Positions 1 to 10,048 of a stretch of 33,108 nt of DNA are shown here, piece after piece. The position numbers and the translations under genes were made by a program. The DNA lies in NCBI GenBank assembly GCA_016875795.1, contig VGOU01000007.1:1-33108 (forward strand). Direction: 5' to 3'. Under the pieces are notes generated by a model. That model was not told where the DNA came from, made no database searches, and worked only from the letters and a program-made list of their open reading frames with translations. The first letter of the stretch is position 1. Each line of letters begins with the position of its first letter. This stretch comes from Chloroflexota bacterium (GTDB lineage: Bacteria; Chloroflexota; Limnocylindria; P2-11E).

Positions 1-455
1 ACCGGCGAGAACGACGGGAAGTCGCCGCAGATCTTCGGCGGCCGGACCGCGGTGGTGCGGTCGTTCCACCTGCTGTCGGTGAAGTGGAGGAGCTTCGACT
101 TGGCGGTGACCTTGTCGTTCTCGAAGCACAGGTTCGCCTTGTCGAACTTCGCCGTCGTCGTGACGTCGAAGACGACCGAGCCGGTCGAGAGCTTGAAGCC
201 GCTCGGCAGCGCCTGCGGCAACGTCGTCGTCCTGATCTCGACGGTGCCCGCCGTCGTGACGTTGCCGAAGGTGACCGTCACCGCCTTCGTGCCGGTCGCC
301 GGGTCGGCGGCGAGCTGCTTCGTGACGTTCGTTCCGGTGCTCACGTCCGCCTTCGCGGCGGGCGACGCGGCCGGCGTCTGCGTCCCGGTCGGACACGCCG
401 TCAGCACGAGTGCGACGGCGACGAGCGCGGACGTGCCGAACAGCCGTCTCTTCAT
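1..455 (-). CDS. Putative lipoprotein, 3' end outside window
   Basis: Reverse-complement reading from ATG at 455-453 gives MKRRLFGTSALVAVALVLTACPTGTQTPAASPAAK..., a signal peptide with lipobox LTAC followed by an open frame to the window edge. Absent from the ORF track because it has no stop in the window. Confidence 0.8.
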   Translation of the reverse strand, partial: MKRRLFGTSALVAVALVLTACPTGTQTPAASPAAKADVSTGTNVTKQLAADPATGTKAVTVTFGNVTTAGTVEIRTTTLPQALPSGFKLSTGSVVFDVTTTAKFDKANLCFENDKVTAKSKLLHFTDSRWNDRTTAVRPPKICGDFPSFSP

Positions 456-533
456 CCCTTTGAACCCTTTCCCTGCGTAGTGACCGAAGTGTACGGACCT
501 TGCTCGCCTGGACCCCATCTATTCTGATCAGCG

Positions 534-3440
534 ATGGGGTATCCACCGCGCGGCGGCGGCCGCGGCGGCGACGGGGAAGAGCGGGGCGGCTTCGAGATCG
601 ACTGGTCGAACATCGACTTCTCGACCTTCGGCCGCCGGCACCGCAGCCAGCCCCCGGGCGGCCTCATCGTCGTCCTCACGGTCCTTGCGGTCCTCTTCGT
701 CGTCCTGCCGTTCGTCGTCGGCCCGCTCATCCGGTTCCTCACGGACCTGCTGTGGTTCCGCAGCCTCGGGCTCGAGAGCGTCTACCTCATCCGCTACCAG
801 GCCGGCTTCTGGGCCTTCGTCGCCTTCTTCACGGCCTTCTTCGTCTTCGCCGCGATCAACCTCTACTTCGCGCTCCGGCCGAAGGTGCGCGCGGCGGTCG
901 TGGAGGGCGGCGGGCGGCCGGCGGGCGCGCTGGCGCTCACGCTGCGGCTCCTCCCGGTCCTCCTCATCCCGTCGCTCTTCTTCGGGCTCGCCGGCGGTGC
1001 CGAGTGGGACACGATCCTCCGCTGGCTGAACGGCGCCCCCTTCGCCGCGACCGACCCGCTCTTCGGGCGCGACATCGGCTTCTACTTCTTCACGCTGCCG
1101 TTCCTGCAGTTCGTCCGCGGCTGGCTGATCGTCGCGATCCTGCTCATCGCGGTCGGCGTGTTCTTCGTGTACAGCGCGCGCGGCATCGCCGGCGTCGCGC
1201 TCGGGCAGATCGAGACGCCCACCGACCTCCAGCAGGTCGGGTCGCTCGCGCGCACGTTCGCGACGCCCGCGCGCGCGCACCTCTCGATCCTCGCGGGCCT
1301 CTTCCTCCTGCTCCTCGCCGGCGGGTACGTCCTCGACCAGTTCGACCTCCTCTTCCGTGAGGAGCCCGTCCTCACCGGCGCGGGCTACACGAGCGCGAAC
1401 GCGCGCCTCCCGGCGCTCACCGTCCTCAGCGGCATCGTCGCGCTCGCGGCGCTCCTCGCGTTCGTGAACGCGTTCGCGCGAACGGTGTGGCTCGTCGGCG
1501 GCGCGGTCGCGCTCTGGCTCGTCGCCACCGTGATCCTCCTCGGCGTGTACCCGGGGATCGTGCAGACGTTCTTCGTGAACCCGGACCCGATCAACCGCGA
1601 GCGGCCGTACCTCGAGCGCCACATCCAGGCGACGCGCACGGCGTGGGGGCTCGCGAACGTGGAGGAGTCCGCGTTCGACGTCGCGCCGAACCCACAGCCC
1701 GCGGACCTGCAGGCGTACACGGACACGACGACGGTGCGCCTCTGGGACTGGCGCCCGCTCCTCGACACGTACCAGCAGCTGCAGGCGCTGCGGCAGTACT
1801 ACGCGTTCAACGACGTCGACGTCGACCGCTACACGATCCGGGGCGCCGAGCGGCCGGTGATGCTCGCGGCGCGCGAGCTCGAGCAGACGCGGCTGCCTCG
1901 CGAGGCCCGCACGTGGCAGAACGTGCATCTCGTCTACACCCACGGCTTCGGCGCGGTGCTCACGCCGGTGAACGCGGTCACGCCGGAGGGGCTGCCGCGG
2001 ATGGAGCTGCGCGACATCCCGCCGCAGGGCGAGCCCAGGATCGACCAGCCGCGCATCTACTACGGCGAGTCGACCGACCAGTACGTGATCGTCGGCACGA
2101 CGCAGGACGAGTTCGACGGGGCGGATCAGGCCTATCGCTTCACGGGCGGCGGCGGGGTCTCGCTCGGGACGCTGTGGGACCGGCTGCTCTTCGCGATGCG
2201 CTTCGGCGACGGGAACCTGCTCGTCACCCCGCAGCTGTCGAGCGACAGCCGGATCCTGTTCCACCGGGACATCGCCGAGCGCGTGCGGCTCATCGCGCCG
2301 TTCCTCGCGTTCGACCGCGACCCGTACCTCGTCATCGCGGACGGGCAGCTGTGGTGGATGCACGACGCGTACACCACAAGCAGCGGCTACCCCTACTCGC
2401 AGCTCCGCGGCGCGGTCAACTACATCCGGAACAGCGTGAAGGTCGTGACGAACGCCTACGACGGCAGCATCACGTTCTACGTCGTCGACGACAGCGATCC
2501 GGTCCTGCGCACGCTGCGGTCGATCTACCCGGACCTCTTCGTGCGCGACATCGAGCAGATGCCGGTGTCGCTGCGCGCGCACGTCCGCTACCCGGAAGAC
2601 CTCTTCCGCGCGCAGGTCGAGCTGTTCGCGACGTACCACATGACCGACCCCGCGGAGTTCTATAACCGCGCTGACGCGTGGCGGATCGCGACCGAGATCC
2701 TCCAGCAGGGAGGGCAGCCCGCGCCGATCGAGCCGTACTACGTCACGACGACGCTGCCCGGGTCCACGCGGAGCGAGTTCGTCCTCTTCGTGCCGATGAC
2801 CCCCGCGGGGCGCGACCGCGACAACATGGTCGCCTGGGTCGCGGGACGCGCGGATCCGCCCGAGTACGGGAAGCTCCGCGTGCTCCGCTTCCCCAAGGAG
2901 CGCGTGATCTTCGGCCCGCTGCAGATCGAGGCCCGCATCGACTCGGACTCATCCATCCGGCAGCAGCTGACGCTGCTCTCCGCCGGCGCGGGCGCGAACG
3001 TCATCCGCGGCAACCTGCTCGTGCTGCCCGCCGGGAACTCGTTCCTGTACGTGAAGCCGCTCTTCGTCCAGGCGAGCCAGGGCCGCATCCCGGAGCTGCG
3101 CCGCGTGATCCTTGCGACGCAGGAGCGCATCGTCATGGAGGACACGTTCGAGAAAGCGCTCGCGCGGCTCTTCACCGAGACCGCGGCGGGGATCCCTCCG
3201 ACTCAGCCCGCGCCGGCGGCGTCTCCCGGCGCCTCGCCGCGCCCGCCCGTGTCGCCGACCGCGACCCCCGCGGGCACACCGGCGCCGAGCGCCACGGTCG
3301 CGCAGCTCGTGCGCGAGGCGTCGCAGCACTTCGACGCGGCGCAGGCCGCGCTGCGCAGCGGTGACTTCGCGGAGTACGGTCGTCGCATCGCACAGCTCCA
3401 GGACACGCTCGCGAGGCTTCGCGCTGTCACGGGCCAGTAG
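534..3440 (+). CDS. UPF0182 (COG1615) family integral membrane protein
   Basis: 968 aa; N-terminal multi-TM block, large soluble domain (NPDPINRERPYLERHIQATRTAWGL...) and Pro-rich C-terminal linker plus helical tail, typical of UPF0182. Confidence 0.93.
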   Translation: MGYPPRGGGRGGDGEERGGFEIDWSNIDFSTFGRRHRSQPPGGLIVVLTVLAVLFVVLPFVVGPLIRFLTDLLWFRSLGLESVYLIRYQAGFWAFVAFFTAFFVFAAINLYFALRPKVRAAVVEGGGRPAGALALTLRLLPVLLIPSLFFGLAGGAEWDTILRWLNGAPFAATDPLFGRDIGFYFFTLPFLQFVRGWLIVAILLIAVGVFFVYSARGIAGVALGQIETPTDLQQVGSLARTFATPARAHLSILAGLFLLLLAGGYVLDQFDLLFREEPVLTGAGYTSANARLPALTVLSGIVALAALLAFVNAFARTVWLVGGAVALWLVATVILLGVYPGIVQTFFVNPDPINRERPYLERHIQATRTAWGLANVEESAFDVAPNPQPADLQAYTDTTTVRLWDWRPLLDTYQQLQALRQYYAFNDVDVDRYTIRGAERPVMLAARELEQTRLPREARTWQNVHLVYTHGFGAVLTPVNAVTPEGLPRMELRDIPPQGEPRIDQPRIYYGESTDQYVIVGTTQDEFDGADQAYRFTGGGGVSLGTLWDRLLFAMRFGDGNLLVTPQLSSDSRILFHRDIAERVRLIAPFLAFDRDPYLVIADGQLWWMHDAYTTSSGYPYSQLRGAVNYIRNSVKVVTNAYDGSITFYVVDDSDPVLRTLRSIYPDLFVRDIEQMPVSLRAHVRYPEDLFRAQVELFATYHMTDPAEFYNRADAWRIATEILQQGGQPAPIEPYYVTTTLPGSTRSEFVLFVPMTPAGRDRDNMVAWVAGRADPPEYGKLRVLRFPKERVIFGPLQIEARIDSDSSIRQQLTLLSAGAGANVIRGNLLVLPAGNSFLYVKPLFVQASQGRIPELRRVILATQERIVMEDTFEKALARLFTETAAGIPPTQPAPAASPGASPRPPVSPTATPAGTPAPSATVAQLVREASQHFDAAQAALRSGDFAEYGRRIAQLQDTLARLRAVTGQ

Positions 3441-4587
3441 CCCCGGCCTCAGCGACCGCCACCTCGCTCTCGTCGCGATCCTCGCGGGGATCATGTGGTC
3501 CGTGGGCGCGATCGACCTCATGCGGCCGTCGTTCGAGCGCATGGGACTGCTCCTCGTCGGGATCGCCCTCGGTGCCGCCGGCGCGCTCGGGCGCGACGTC
3601 GGCCTCGGCGCCGGGCTGTACGCGATCGCCGTCGGCGGCGTCGAGCGCATCCAGCGCGACCTCCTCGAGAGCGGGAGCGACGTGCTCCCCGCGACGGCGG
3701 AGGCGATCGACGTGCTCATGAGCGGCCGCAACCCGTACGACCACGTCATGACGTCGACGAACCCTTACGGCTCGCCGTTCGTGTATCCGCCGGGCGCGTT
3801 CCTCTTCTACCTGCTGCCGTACCGCGGCACGGGCGACATCGGCCGGGTCGAGACGTGGGCGGGGATCCTCACGATCGCGGCGTTCGTCGTCGCTGGCGCG
3901 CGCGTCGGCGCGGGCCGCGCCGCGCTCATCGCCATGCTGTACGCGGTGTGGGGCATCGCCGCGTTCCGCACGACCGACGGCGGCAACGACGTCGCCGCCG
4001 CGCTCCTCGTCGTCATCGGGCTCGTCGCGCTCGCGTTCGCGTCGCTCGAGCGGCCGCGCGGGCGGATCGCGTTCGTCGTCTCGGCGGTCGCCCTCGGGTG
4101 GTCGCTCGCCTTCAAGCAGTTCGCCGTGATCGTCTGGCCGATGGTGCTGCGCCACCTCGCCGTCGCCGGCGCCCCCTGGCGCCGCTACGCCTTGATCTCC
4201 GGCGGCCTCGCCGCGGCGATGATCCTGCCGTTCCTGCTGTGGTCGCCGCCGGCGTTCCTGCGCCAGCAGCTTGGCGCGCTGACCTTCCACGACCAGGTGT
4301 GGGGCGCGAACCTCCTGAACACGCTGTCGCAGCGGTGGCCGGTCGAGGGCGTCCTCGGCCTGTTCCTGTGGCTCGAGCTCGCGGCGACGGGCGCGCTGGT
4401 GTGGCTGGCGCTGCGCTCGCGCATCGCGACGATCGGATCCGCTGCGCTCATCGGCGCGGCCATCCTCGTCGTGCCGCTGCTCCTCGCGAAGTGGACGACG
4501 CAGAGCTACTACGTCTACGCCGCGACCATCGCCGCGGCGGGGCTCGTGCTCATCGACACCCCCGGCGAGGCCGCGCCGGATGCGTGA
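3424..4587 (+). CDS. GT87/DUF2029-like polytopic membrane glycosyltransferase (start uncertain)
   Basis: Multi-TM protein with LMSGRNPYDHVMTSTNPYGSPFVYPPGAFLFYLLPY, typical of DUF2029/GT87 mannosyltransferases. Possible starts: GTG 3361, CTG 3424, ATG 3493; the first TM segment begins before ATG 3493. Confidence 0.75.
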   Translation: MSRASSPGLSDRHLALVAILAGIMWSVGAIDLMRPSFERMGLLLVGIALGAAGALGRDVGLGAGLYAIAVGGVERIQRDLLESGSDVLPATAEAIDVLMSGRNPYDHVMTSTNPYGSPFVYPPGAFLFYLLPYRGTGDIGRVETWAGILTIAAFVVAGARVGAGRAALIAMLYAVWGIAAFRTTDGGNDVAAALLVVIGLVALAFASLERPRGRIAFVVSAVALGWSLAFKQFAVIVWPMVLRHLAVAGAPWRRYALISGGLAAAMILPFLLWSPPAFLRQQLGALTFHDQVWGANLLNTLSQRWPVEGVLGLFLWLELAATGALVWLALRSRIATIGSAALIGAAILVVPLLLAKWTTQSYYVYAATIAAAGLVLIDTPGEAAPDA

Positions 4588-5683
4588 GCTCGACCTCGCC
4601 GGATACGCGCAGGCCTTCGGCCGCATCCACGGCGCGTTCACCATGGACGCGGCGCTGCTCTTCTTCGCCTACGCCTCGCTCGCGGGCGAGCGCGGCCACG
4701 TGATGGAGATCGGTGTGCACCACGGCCTCTCGGCCATCGCCGTCGCGGCGCTGCGCGGCGAGGGCGCGCGCATGGTCGCGCTCGACACCTTCGGCGCGAG
4801 CGGCAGCGCGACCGCCTCGGGCGGCATGTCCGCCGACGAGCGCACCTTCCGCGCGTCGATGGAGCGCTTCCACGGCGACACGTCCTTCGTGCGCGTGATC
4901 GCGGCGGACTCGCGCGCGGTCGCCCCGGGCGATCTCGGCGCGGGGTTCAGCTTCTGCCACATCGACGGCGGCCACAGCGCCGAGGAGACGCGCAGCGACC
5001 TCGCGCTCGCGAGCGCGGTCTGCCGCGGGGGCGGCCTCGTCGCGCTCGACGACTACTTCAACCCGTCGTTCCCCGGCGTCTCGGAAGGCACGGTCCGCCA
5101 CCTCATCGAGCGTCCCGGCGACCTCGCGCCGCTCGCGATCGGCGCGAACAAGGTGCTGTTCCGGAGGGGCGCCGCGGGCGACCTGAACGCGCGCCTCGGC
5201 GAGCGATACCCCTTCATCCCGCGGACGCGCGCCGTGTTCGCCGGCAGCGAGGTCCTCGTGTTCGGGTCGGGGCTCGCGCACTACGTCGACATCGGCGCGT
5301 CGAGCGTGGGCGAGCTGCGCCCGCGCGAGCTGCGGCTGCGTGTCGACCTCGAGCCGCATGTCGACCGGCTCATCGCGTCGCCCGGCACGACCGTGCCGCT
5401 GCGGGTGCGCGTCCGCAATCGGTCGAACGTGCCGCTCGAGTGGAGCGACTCGCCGTTCGGGCTCTCGTACCACGTGACCGGTCCGATCGAGCGCTACGAG
5501 AACGCGCGCGTGTGGTTCGAGCCCGCGCTCGCCGAAGGCCAGGAGCGCCTGATGGACGTCCAGGTCCAGGTGCCCGAGCGGCCCGGCGAATACACGATCG
5601 AGATCGACGTCGTCTGGGAAGGCATCTGCTGGCTGCGCGATCGCGGCAACAGACCGGCGACGGCACGTCTTACGGTGCGTTGA
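4580..5683 (+). CDS. Class I SAM-dependent methyltransferase (Methyltransf_24-like) with C-terminal beta-sandwich domain
   Basis: VMEIGVHHGLSAIAVAALRG motif I, FCHIDGGHSAEETRSDL and LVALDDYF motifs; C-terminal ~110 aa VPLRVRVRNRSNVPLEWSD...RPGEYTIEIDVVWEGICWLRDRG. Confidence 0.85.
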   Translation: MRELDLAGYAQAFGRIHGAFTMDAALLFFAYASLAGERGHVMEIGVHHGLSAIAVAALRGEGARMVALDTFGASGSATASGGMSADERTFRASMERFHGDTSFVRVIAADSRAVAPGDLGAGFSFCHIDGGHSAEETRSDLALASAVCRGGGLVALDDYFNPSFPGVSEGTVRHLIERPGDLAPLAIGANKVLFRRGAAGDLNARLGERYPFIPRTRAVFAGSEVLVFGSGLAHYVDIGASSVGELRPRELRLRVDLEPHVDRLIASPGTTVPLRVRVRNRSNVPLEWSDSPFGLSYHVTGPIERYENARVWFEPALAEGQERLMDVQVQVPERPGEYTIEIDVVWEGICWLRDRGNRPATARLTVR

Positions 5684-5688
5684 GCCCT

Positions 5689-7413
5689 CTAGCGCCGGCG
5701 GAGGCCCTGCGTGATGTTCGCGATCTCGAGCGCGGTGACGCCGAACCGGCGCAGCGCATAGCTCGCCATCTGGATCGCGATCTCGCGCTCGCCCAGGATC
5801 GCCGCATCGGCGCGGCCCGCCGTCAGGTACCGCCACTCCTCCTCGCTGTGGGTACGGACGACGATGTCGAGGCCCGGCTTGACGCGACGCGCGTGCATCA
5901 CGATCTGCCGCGCGGCGGCCGCGTCCGGGATCGCGACGACGAGGAGACGCGCGTCGCCCAGCCGTGCCTGCGCCAGGAGCGACGCGTTCGCCGCGTCGCC
6001 GTACAGCGCGGGGATCCCCTGACGTCGCAGCGACTCGACGATCCGGCGATCCTGCTCGATCGCGACGTAGCGGAATCCGCGCCGTCGCAGCGCTTCGCCG
6101 ACGACCCCGCCGACGCGCCCATGACCGCAGAGGACGATGTGATTGCGGAGGAGCTCCGTCTGACGTGCCGGGCGACCCAGATCGCCGGCCTGGCGGGTGA
6201 GGAGCGCCCGCATCCATGCGCGATCGGCCAGCCAGCGCTCCAGCGGATCGATCGCCTTGAAGAGCAGAGGGTTCAGCGTGATGGATAGGAGCGCGCCCGC
6301 GATGATCAGGTCGTGCGCCGCGCTGGGCAGGATCCCGAGGTCGCGTCCCAGATCGGACAGGACGAACGAGAACTCCCCGATCTGAGCGAGCCCGATCGCG
6401 ACCGTCAGCGCCGTGCGGATGGGATGCCCGAAGACGAGCACGATCGTGAGGGCCGCGAGGCCCTTGCCGATGACGATCAGCGCGAGTATGCCGACGACGC
6501 CGGCCGTCGCGGTGAGCAGGAAGCTCGGATCGAACAGCATCCCCACCGACACGAAGAAGAGGACCGCGAACGCCTCGCGGAGGGGCAGCGCATCCGCGGC
6601 CGCCTGGTGGCTGAGATCGGAGTCGCTGACCGCAGCGCCCGCTAGGAACGCGCCGAGCGCGAGCGACACGTCGAAGACCGCCGCCGCACCCACCGCGACG
6701 CCGAGCGCGAGCGCCAGCACCGAGAGGGTGAACAGCTCGCGCGTGCCCGTGCGCGCGACGTGGCCGAGCACCCACGGCACGACGCGCACTCCGACGAACG
6801 CCATGATCGCGCCGAACACCACGACCTTCACCATCACGAGCGCGAGGGATGCGAGGAGCTCGCCTCCGATCCCACTCCCCTTGCCACTGAGGACATCGGA
6901 CATGCCCGGCAGCAGGACGAGAGCGAAGACGACGAAGAGGTCCTCGACGATCAGCCAGCCGATGGCGATGCGTCCGTATGGCGACTCCAGCGCGCCGCGC
7001 TCGATGAGGGCCCGCAGGAGGACGACCGTGCTCGCGACGGACACGGCCAGACCGAGCACGAGCCCGGCGCCGAGCGACCACCCCAGCAGATTCGTGGTCA
7101 GCATCGTCAGTCCCGTGGCCAGGGCGATCTGGAAGAGCGCGCCGGGGATCGCGATCTTCCGGACGGCCAGCAGGTCGCGCAGGGAGAAGTGGATGCCCAC
7201 GCCGAACATGAGGAGGATCACGCCGAGCTCGGCGAGCTGGCCCGCGATGCCGGGATCGGCCACGAAGCCCGGCGTGAACGGGCCGAGGGCGACTCCAGCC
7301 AGCAGGTAGCCCACGATGGCCGGAAGCCGGAGCTTCGTGGCGAGGAATCCGCCGATGACCGCGAATCCCAGGGCCAGCGTGATGGTCGTCATCAGCGCGT
7401 TGTCGTGTGGCAT
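5689..7413 (-). CDS. Monovalent cation:proton antiporter-2 (CPA2) family, KefB/YbaL-like, with TrkA-N domain
   Basis: Start MPHDNALMTTITLALGFAVIGGFLATKLRLPAIVGYLLAGVALGPFTPGF; C-terminal Rossmann NHIVLCGHGRVGGVVGEALRRRGFRYVAIEQD. Confidence 0.93.
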   Translation of the reverse strand: MPHDNALMTTITLALGFAVIGGFLATKLRLPAIVGYLLAGVALGPFTPGFVADPGIAGQLAELGVILLMFGVGIHFSLRDLLAVRKIAIPGALFQIALATGLTMLTTNLLGWSLGAGLVLGLAVSVASTVVLLRALIERGALESPYGRIAIGWLIVEDLFVVFALVLLPGMSDVLSGKGSGIGGELLASLALVMVKVVVFGAIMAFVGVRVVPWVLGHVARTGTRELFTLSVLALALGVAVGAAAVFDVSLALGAFLAGAAVSDSDLSHQAAADALPLREAFAVLFFVSVGMLFDPSFLLTATAGVVGILALIVIGKGLAALTIVLVFGHPIRTALTVAIGLAQIGEFSFVLSDLGRDLGILPSAAHDLIIAGALLSITLNPLLFKAIDPLERWLADRAWMRALLTRQAGDLGRPARQTELLRNHIVLCGHGRVGGVVGEALRRRGFRYVAIEQDRRIVESLRRQGIPALYGDAANASLLAQARLGDARLLVVAIPDAAAARQIVMHARRVKPGLDIVVRTHSEEEWRYLTAGRADAAILGEREIAIQMASYALRRFGVTALEIANITQGLRRR

Positions 7414-7496
7414 GGCGACCCCCTGGCGGGATGGCGCCGCGGACCTGGATCGTACACCGAAGCAGGCATCGCCCCGCACCGCGACAATGGAGCCGG

Positions 7497-9008
7497 ATGT
7501 CCCACGTCGTGATCCTCGGCGGTGGGATCTGCGGACTCGCGGCGGGCATGCAGCTCGCGGGCGGCGGTCGGCAGGTCACGGTCCTCGAGGCGCAGCACTT
7601 CCTGGGCGGCCTCGCCACGACCCTTCGCGGGCGGACGGGGGCGGGGTTCGACTTCGGCCCGCACGCGTACCACGCGCGCAACCAGCGCGTGCTCGACATG
7701 TTCAAGGCGATCGCGCACGACGGGTTCCCCGCGCGCCCGAAGAACGTCCGCATCAAGTTCCGCGGCCGCTACTACAAGTACCCGCTCGAGGCCGTCGACA
7801 TCGCGCGCAGCATGGACCCGCTCCTCGCGGCGCGCGCGTTCCTCGACTACCTCTCCGAGGTCGTCCGCCGAAAGGTCTTCCCGCGCAAGCTCGTCAGCGC
7901 CGAGGACTGGGTGACGCAGGCGATGGGCCGCACGCTGTACGGCCTCTTCTTCGGCCCGTACACGCAGAAGGTGTGGGGCATCCCACCCTCGCGGCTCGCG
8001 GCGTCGTTCGCGCAGCACCGCATCCCGCACATCTCGCTGTGGAAGGTCATCCAGACCTCGCTGCGCAAGGGCCACGCGAAGATCAGCGGGACCGAGCACC
8101 GCTACGCGCCGCTCGTCATCGAGCTCTTCTACCCGCCGAAGGGCGCGGGGCTCATCAGCGACCGCATGGCCGAGCGCATCCGCGCGAAGGGCGGGCGCGT
8201 GGAGACCGGCGCGCTCGTCACCGGTGTCGAGATGCGGGACGGCCGCGCCGTCGCCGTGCGCTTCCGCCGCGTCCCGCGCACCGACGACGGCGGGCAGCTC
8301 TGCCTCATGGCCACGGGCGTCGAGGGGAACGTCGACCCGTACACCGTGAACGGCCGGCCCGGGCCCGAGGAGCGCATCGAGTGCGACGAGCTGGTGAACA
8401 CGATCCCGCTCCCGCACTTCATGAAGCTCCTCGGCGAGGCGGTCTCGCCCGAGGCGCGCGGCGCGGCGGACCTCCTGCGCTTCCGCGCGCTCTCGATCGT
8501 CGGCCTGCGCGTGAAGCGACCGAACGCGCTCCCCGCGCAGTCGATCTACTTCCAGGACAAGACGTTCAACCGCCTCTCCGAGACCCGCAACTACGGCGGC
8601 TCGGAGCTGTGCGCCCCCGACGAGACGGTGCTCCTCTGCGACATCACCTGCGACGTCGGCGACGCGGTCTGGACCGCCGACCCCGGCGACATCGGCCGGC
8701 GCTGCGCGCGCGAGCTCGAGGAGGAGGGGTTCCTGAAGGCCGACGAGGTCGCCGAGTGCGTCGTGCTGCGCACGACGTTCGGCTACCCGGTGTACGTCGT
8801 CGGCTACGAGCAGGCCATCGACACGCTCATGCGCGAGCTCATGCGCCTCGAGAACGTGGTCACCGGCGGTCGACAGGGCCTGTATAAGTACGTCGACATG
8901 GACATCGCGTCCGAGATGGGCCTGTCGATGGCCGACCACCTCCTCTCCGGAAGCACGAAGCAGGAAGCGATCGCCACTATCCCCTACGAGGACCGTGTCT
9001 TCGCGTGA
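7497..9008 (+). CDS. FAD-dependent oxidoreductase, UDP-galactopyranose mutase / amine-oxidase-like
   Basis: N-terminal GGGICGLAAGMQL dinucleotide-binding motif, FLGGLATT and FDFGPHAYHARN; located at the head of a sugar gene cluster. Confidence 0.85.
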   Translation: MSHVVILGGGICGLAAGMQLAGGGRQVTVLEAQHFLGGLATTLRGRTGAGFDFGPHAYHARNQRVLDMFKAIAHDGFPARPKNVRIKFRGRYYKYPLEAVDIARSMDPLLAARAFLDYLSEVVRRKVFPRKLVSAEDWVTQAMGRTLYGLFFGPYTQKVWGIPPSRLAASFAQHRIPHISLWKVIQTSLRKGHAKISGTEHRYAPLVIELFYPPKGAGLISDRMAERIRAKGGRVETGALVTGVEMRDGRAVAVRFRRVPRTDDGGQLCLMATGVEGNVDPYTVNGRPGPEERIECDELVNTIPLPHFMKLLGEAVSPEARGAADLLRFRALSIVGLRVKRPNALPAQSIYFQDKTFNRLSETRNYGGSELCAPDETVLLCDITCDVGDAVWTADPGDIGRRCARELEEEGFLKADEVAECVVLRTTFGYPVYVVGYEQAIDTLMRELMRLENVVTGGRQGLYKYVDMDIASEMGLSMADHLLSGSTKQEAIATIPYEDRVFA

Positions 9009-10048
9009 GCGAGACCCTGCGCGTCGGCGTCATCGGAGCCGGGTACTGGGGACCGAACCTCATCCGCAACTTCCACGAGGCGCCGGGGTCGGAGGTCGCC
9101 GCGGTGGCGGACCTCTCCGCCGAGCGCCTCACGCCGATCCGCAAGCGCTACCCCGCCGTGAGCGTGACGAGCGACCACCGGGAGATCCTCGCCGACCCGG
9201 CCATCGACGCCGTCGCCATCGCGACGCCGATCAACACGCACCGCCGCCTGTGCGAGGAGGCGCTCGCCGCCGGGAAGCACGTGCTCGTCGAGAAGCCCCT
9301 CGCCGGGACGGCCGCGGACGCCGAGGCGATCGTGCGCGCGGCCGAGCGCAGCGGGCGCACGCTCATGGTCGGCCACACGTTCGTGTACAACCCCGCGGTC
9401 TCCGCGGTGCGCGGGCTCATCGAACGCGGCGAGCTCGGGAAGATCCAGTACATCGACAGCCAGCGCGTGAACCTCGGCCTGCACCAGTTCGACTTCAACG
9501 TGCTCTGGGACCTCGGCCCGCACGACGTCTCGATCACGCTCTACTGGCTCGACGAGGAGCCCACGTGGGTGCAGGCCACCGGCGGGTGCTTCGTGCAGGC
9601 GGATATCGAGGACGTCGTGTGGCTGACGATGGGCTTCCCCTCGGGCGCGATCGCGCACGCGCACCTCTCGTGGCTCGCGCCGGGGAAGATCCGCACGATG
9701 ACCGTCGTCGGCGCGAAGAAGATGGCGGCGTACGACGACGTCACCGCGGTCGAGAAGGTCAAGGTCTTCGACCACGGCGTCGAGCGGCTCGAGCCCGACG
9801 AGCTGCGCCGCGCGTACCGCGCCGGCGACATCCACAGCCCGCGCGTCCCGGTCACCGAGGCGCTGCAGGTCGAGGCGCGCCACTTCATCGACGCCGTCCG
9901 CACGGGGAAGGCGCCGCTCTCCGGCGGCGCGGCCGGCCTGCGCGTCGTCCGCGTCCTCGAGGCGGGCTCGCGGTCGCTCCGCCTCGGCGGGGTGCGCGTC
10001 GCGTACGGAGCCGAGCGCGAGCGCGCGGCGGCGCCCTCCGCGAAGTGA
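9005..10048 (+). CDS. Gfo/Idh/MocA family oxidoreductase, WlbA/WbpB-like
   Basis: VGVIGAGYWGPNLIRNF, EKPLAGTAADAEAIV, LWDLGPHDVSI; GTGA overlap with upstream gene; followed by WlbB- and WlbC-like genes. Confidence 0.9.
   Translation: MSETLRVGVIGAGYWGPNLIRNFHEAPGSEVAAVADLSAERLTPIRKRYPAVSVTSDHREILADPAIDAVAIATPINTHRRLCEEALAAGKHVLVEKPLAGTAADAEAIVRAAERSGRTLMVGHTFVYNPAVSAVRGLIERGELGKIQYIDSQRVNLGLHQFDFNVLWDLGPHDVSITLYWLDEEPTWVQATGGCFVQADIEDVVWLTMGFPSGAIAHAHLSWLAPGKIRTMTVVGAKKMAAYDDVTAVEKVKVFDHGVERLEPDELRRAYRAGDIHSPRVPVTEALQVEARHFIDAVRTGKAPLSGGAAGLRVVRVLEAGSRSLRLGGVRVAYGAERERAAAPSAK

Noticed and set aside
52-480. Plus-strand 142-aa ORF at window start
   Set aside because: Antisense to a clear lipoprotein reading (signal peptide plus lipobox) on the minus strand.
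528-2639. 703-aa minus-strand ORF
   Set aside because: Antisense shadow of UPF0182; composition-driven open frame (RR/EE-rich), no homology recognised.
4550-7756. 1068-aa minus-strand ORF
   Set aside because: Overlaps the methyltransferase and the true CPA2 antiporter frame; sequence is an out-of-frame translation.
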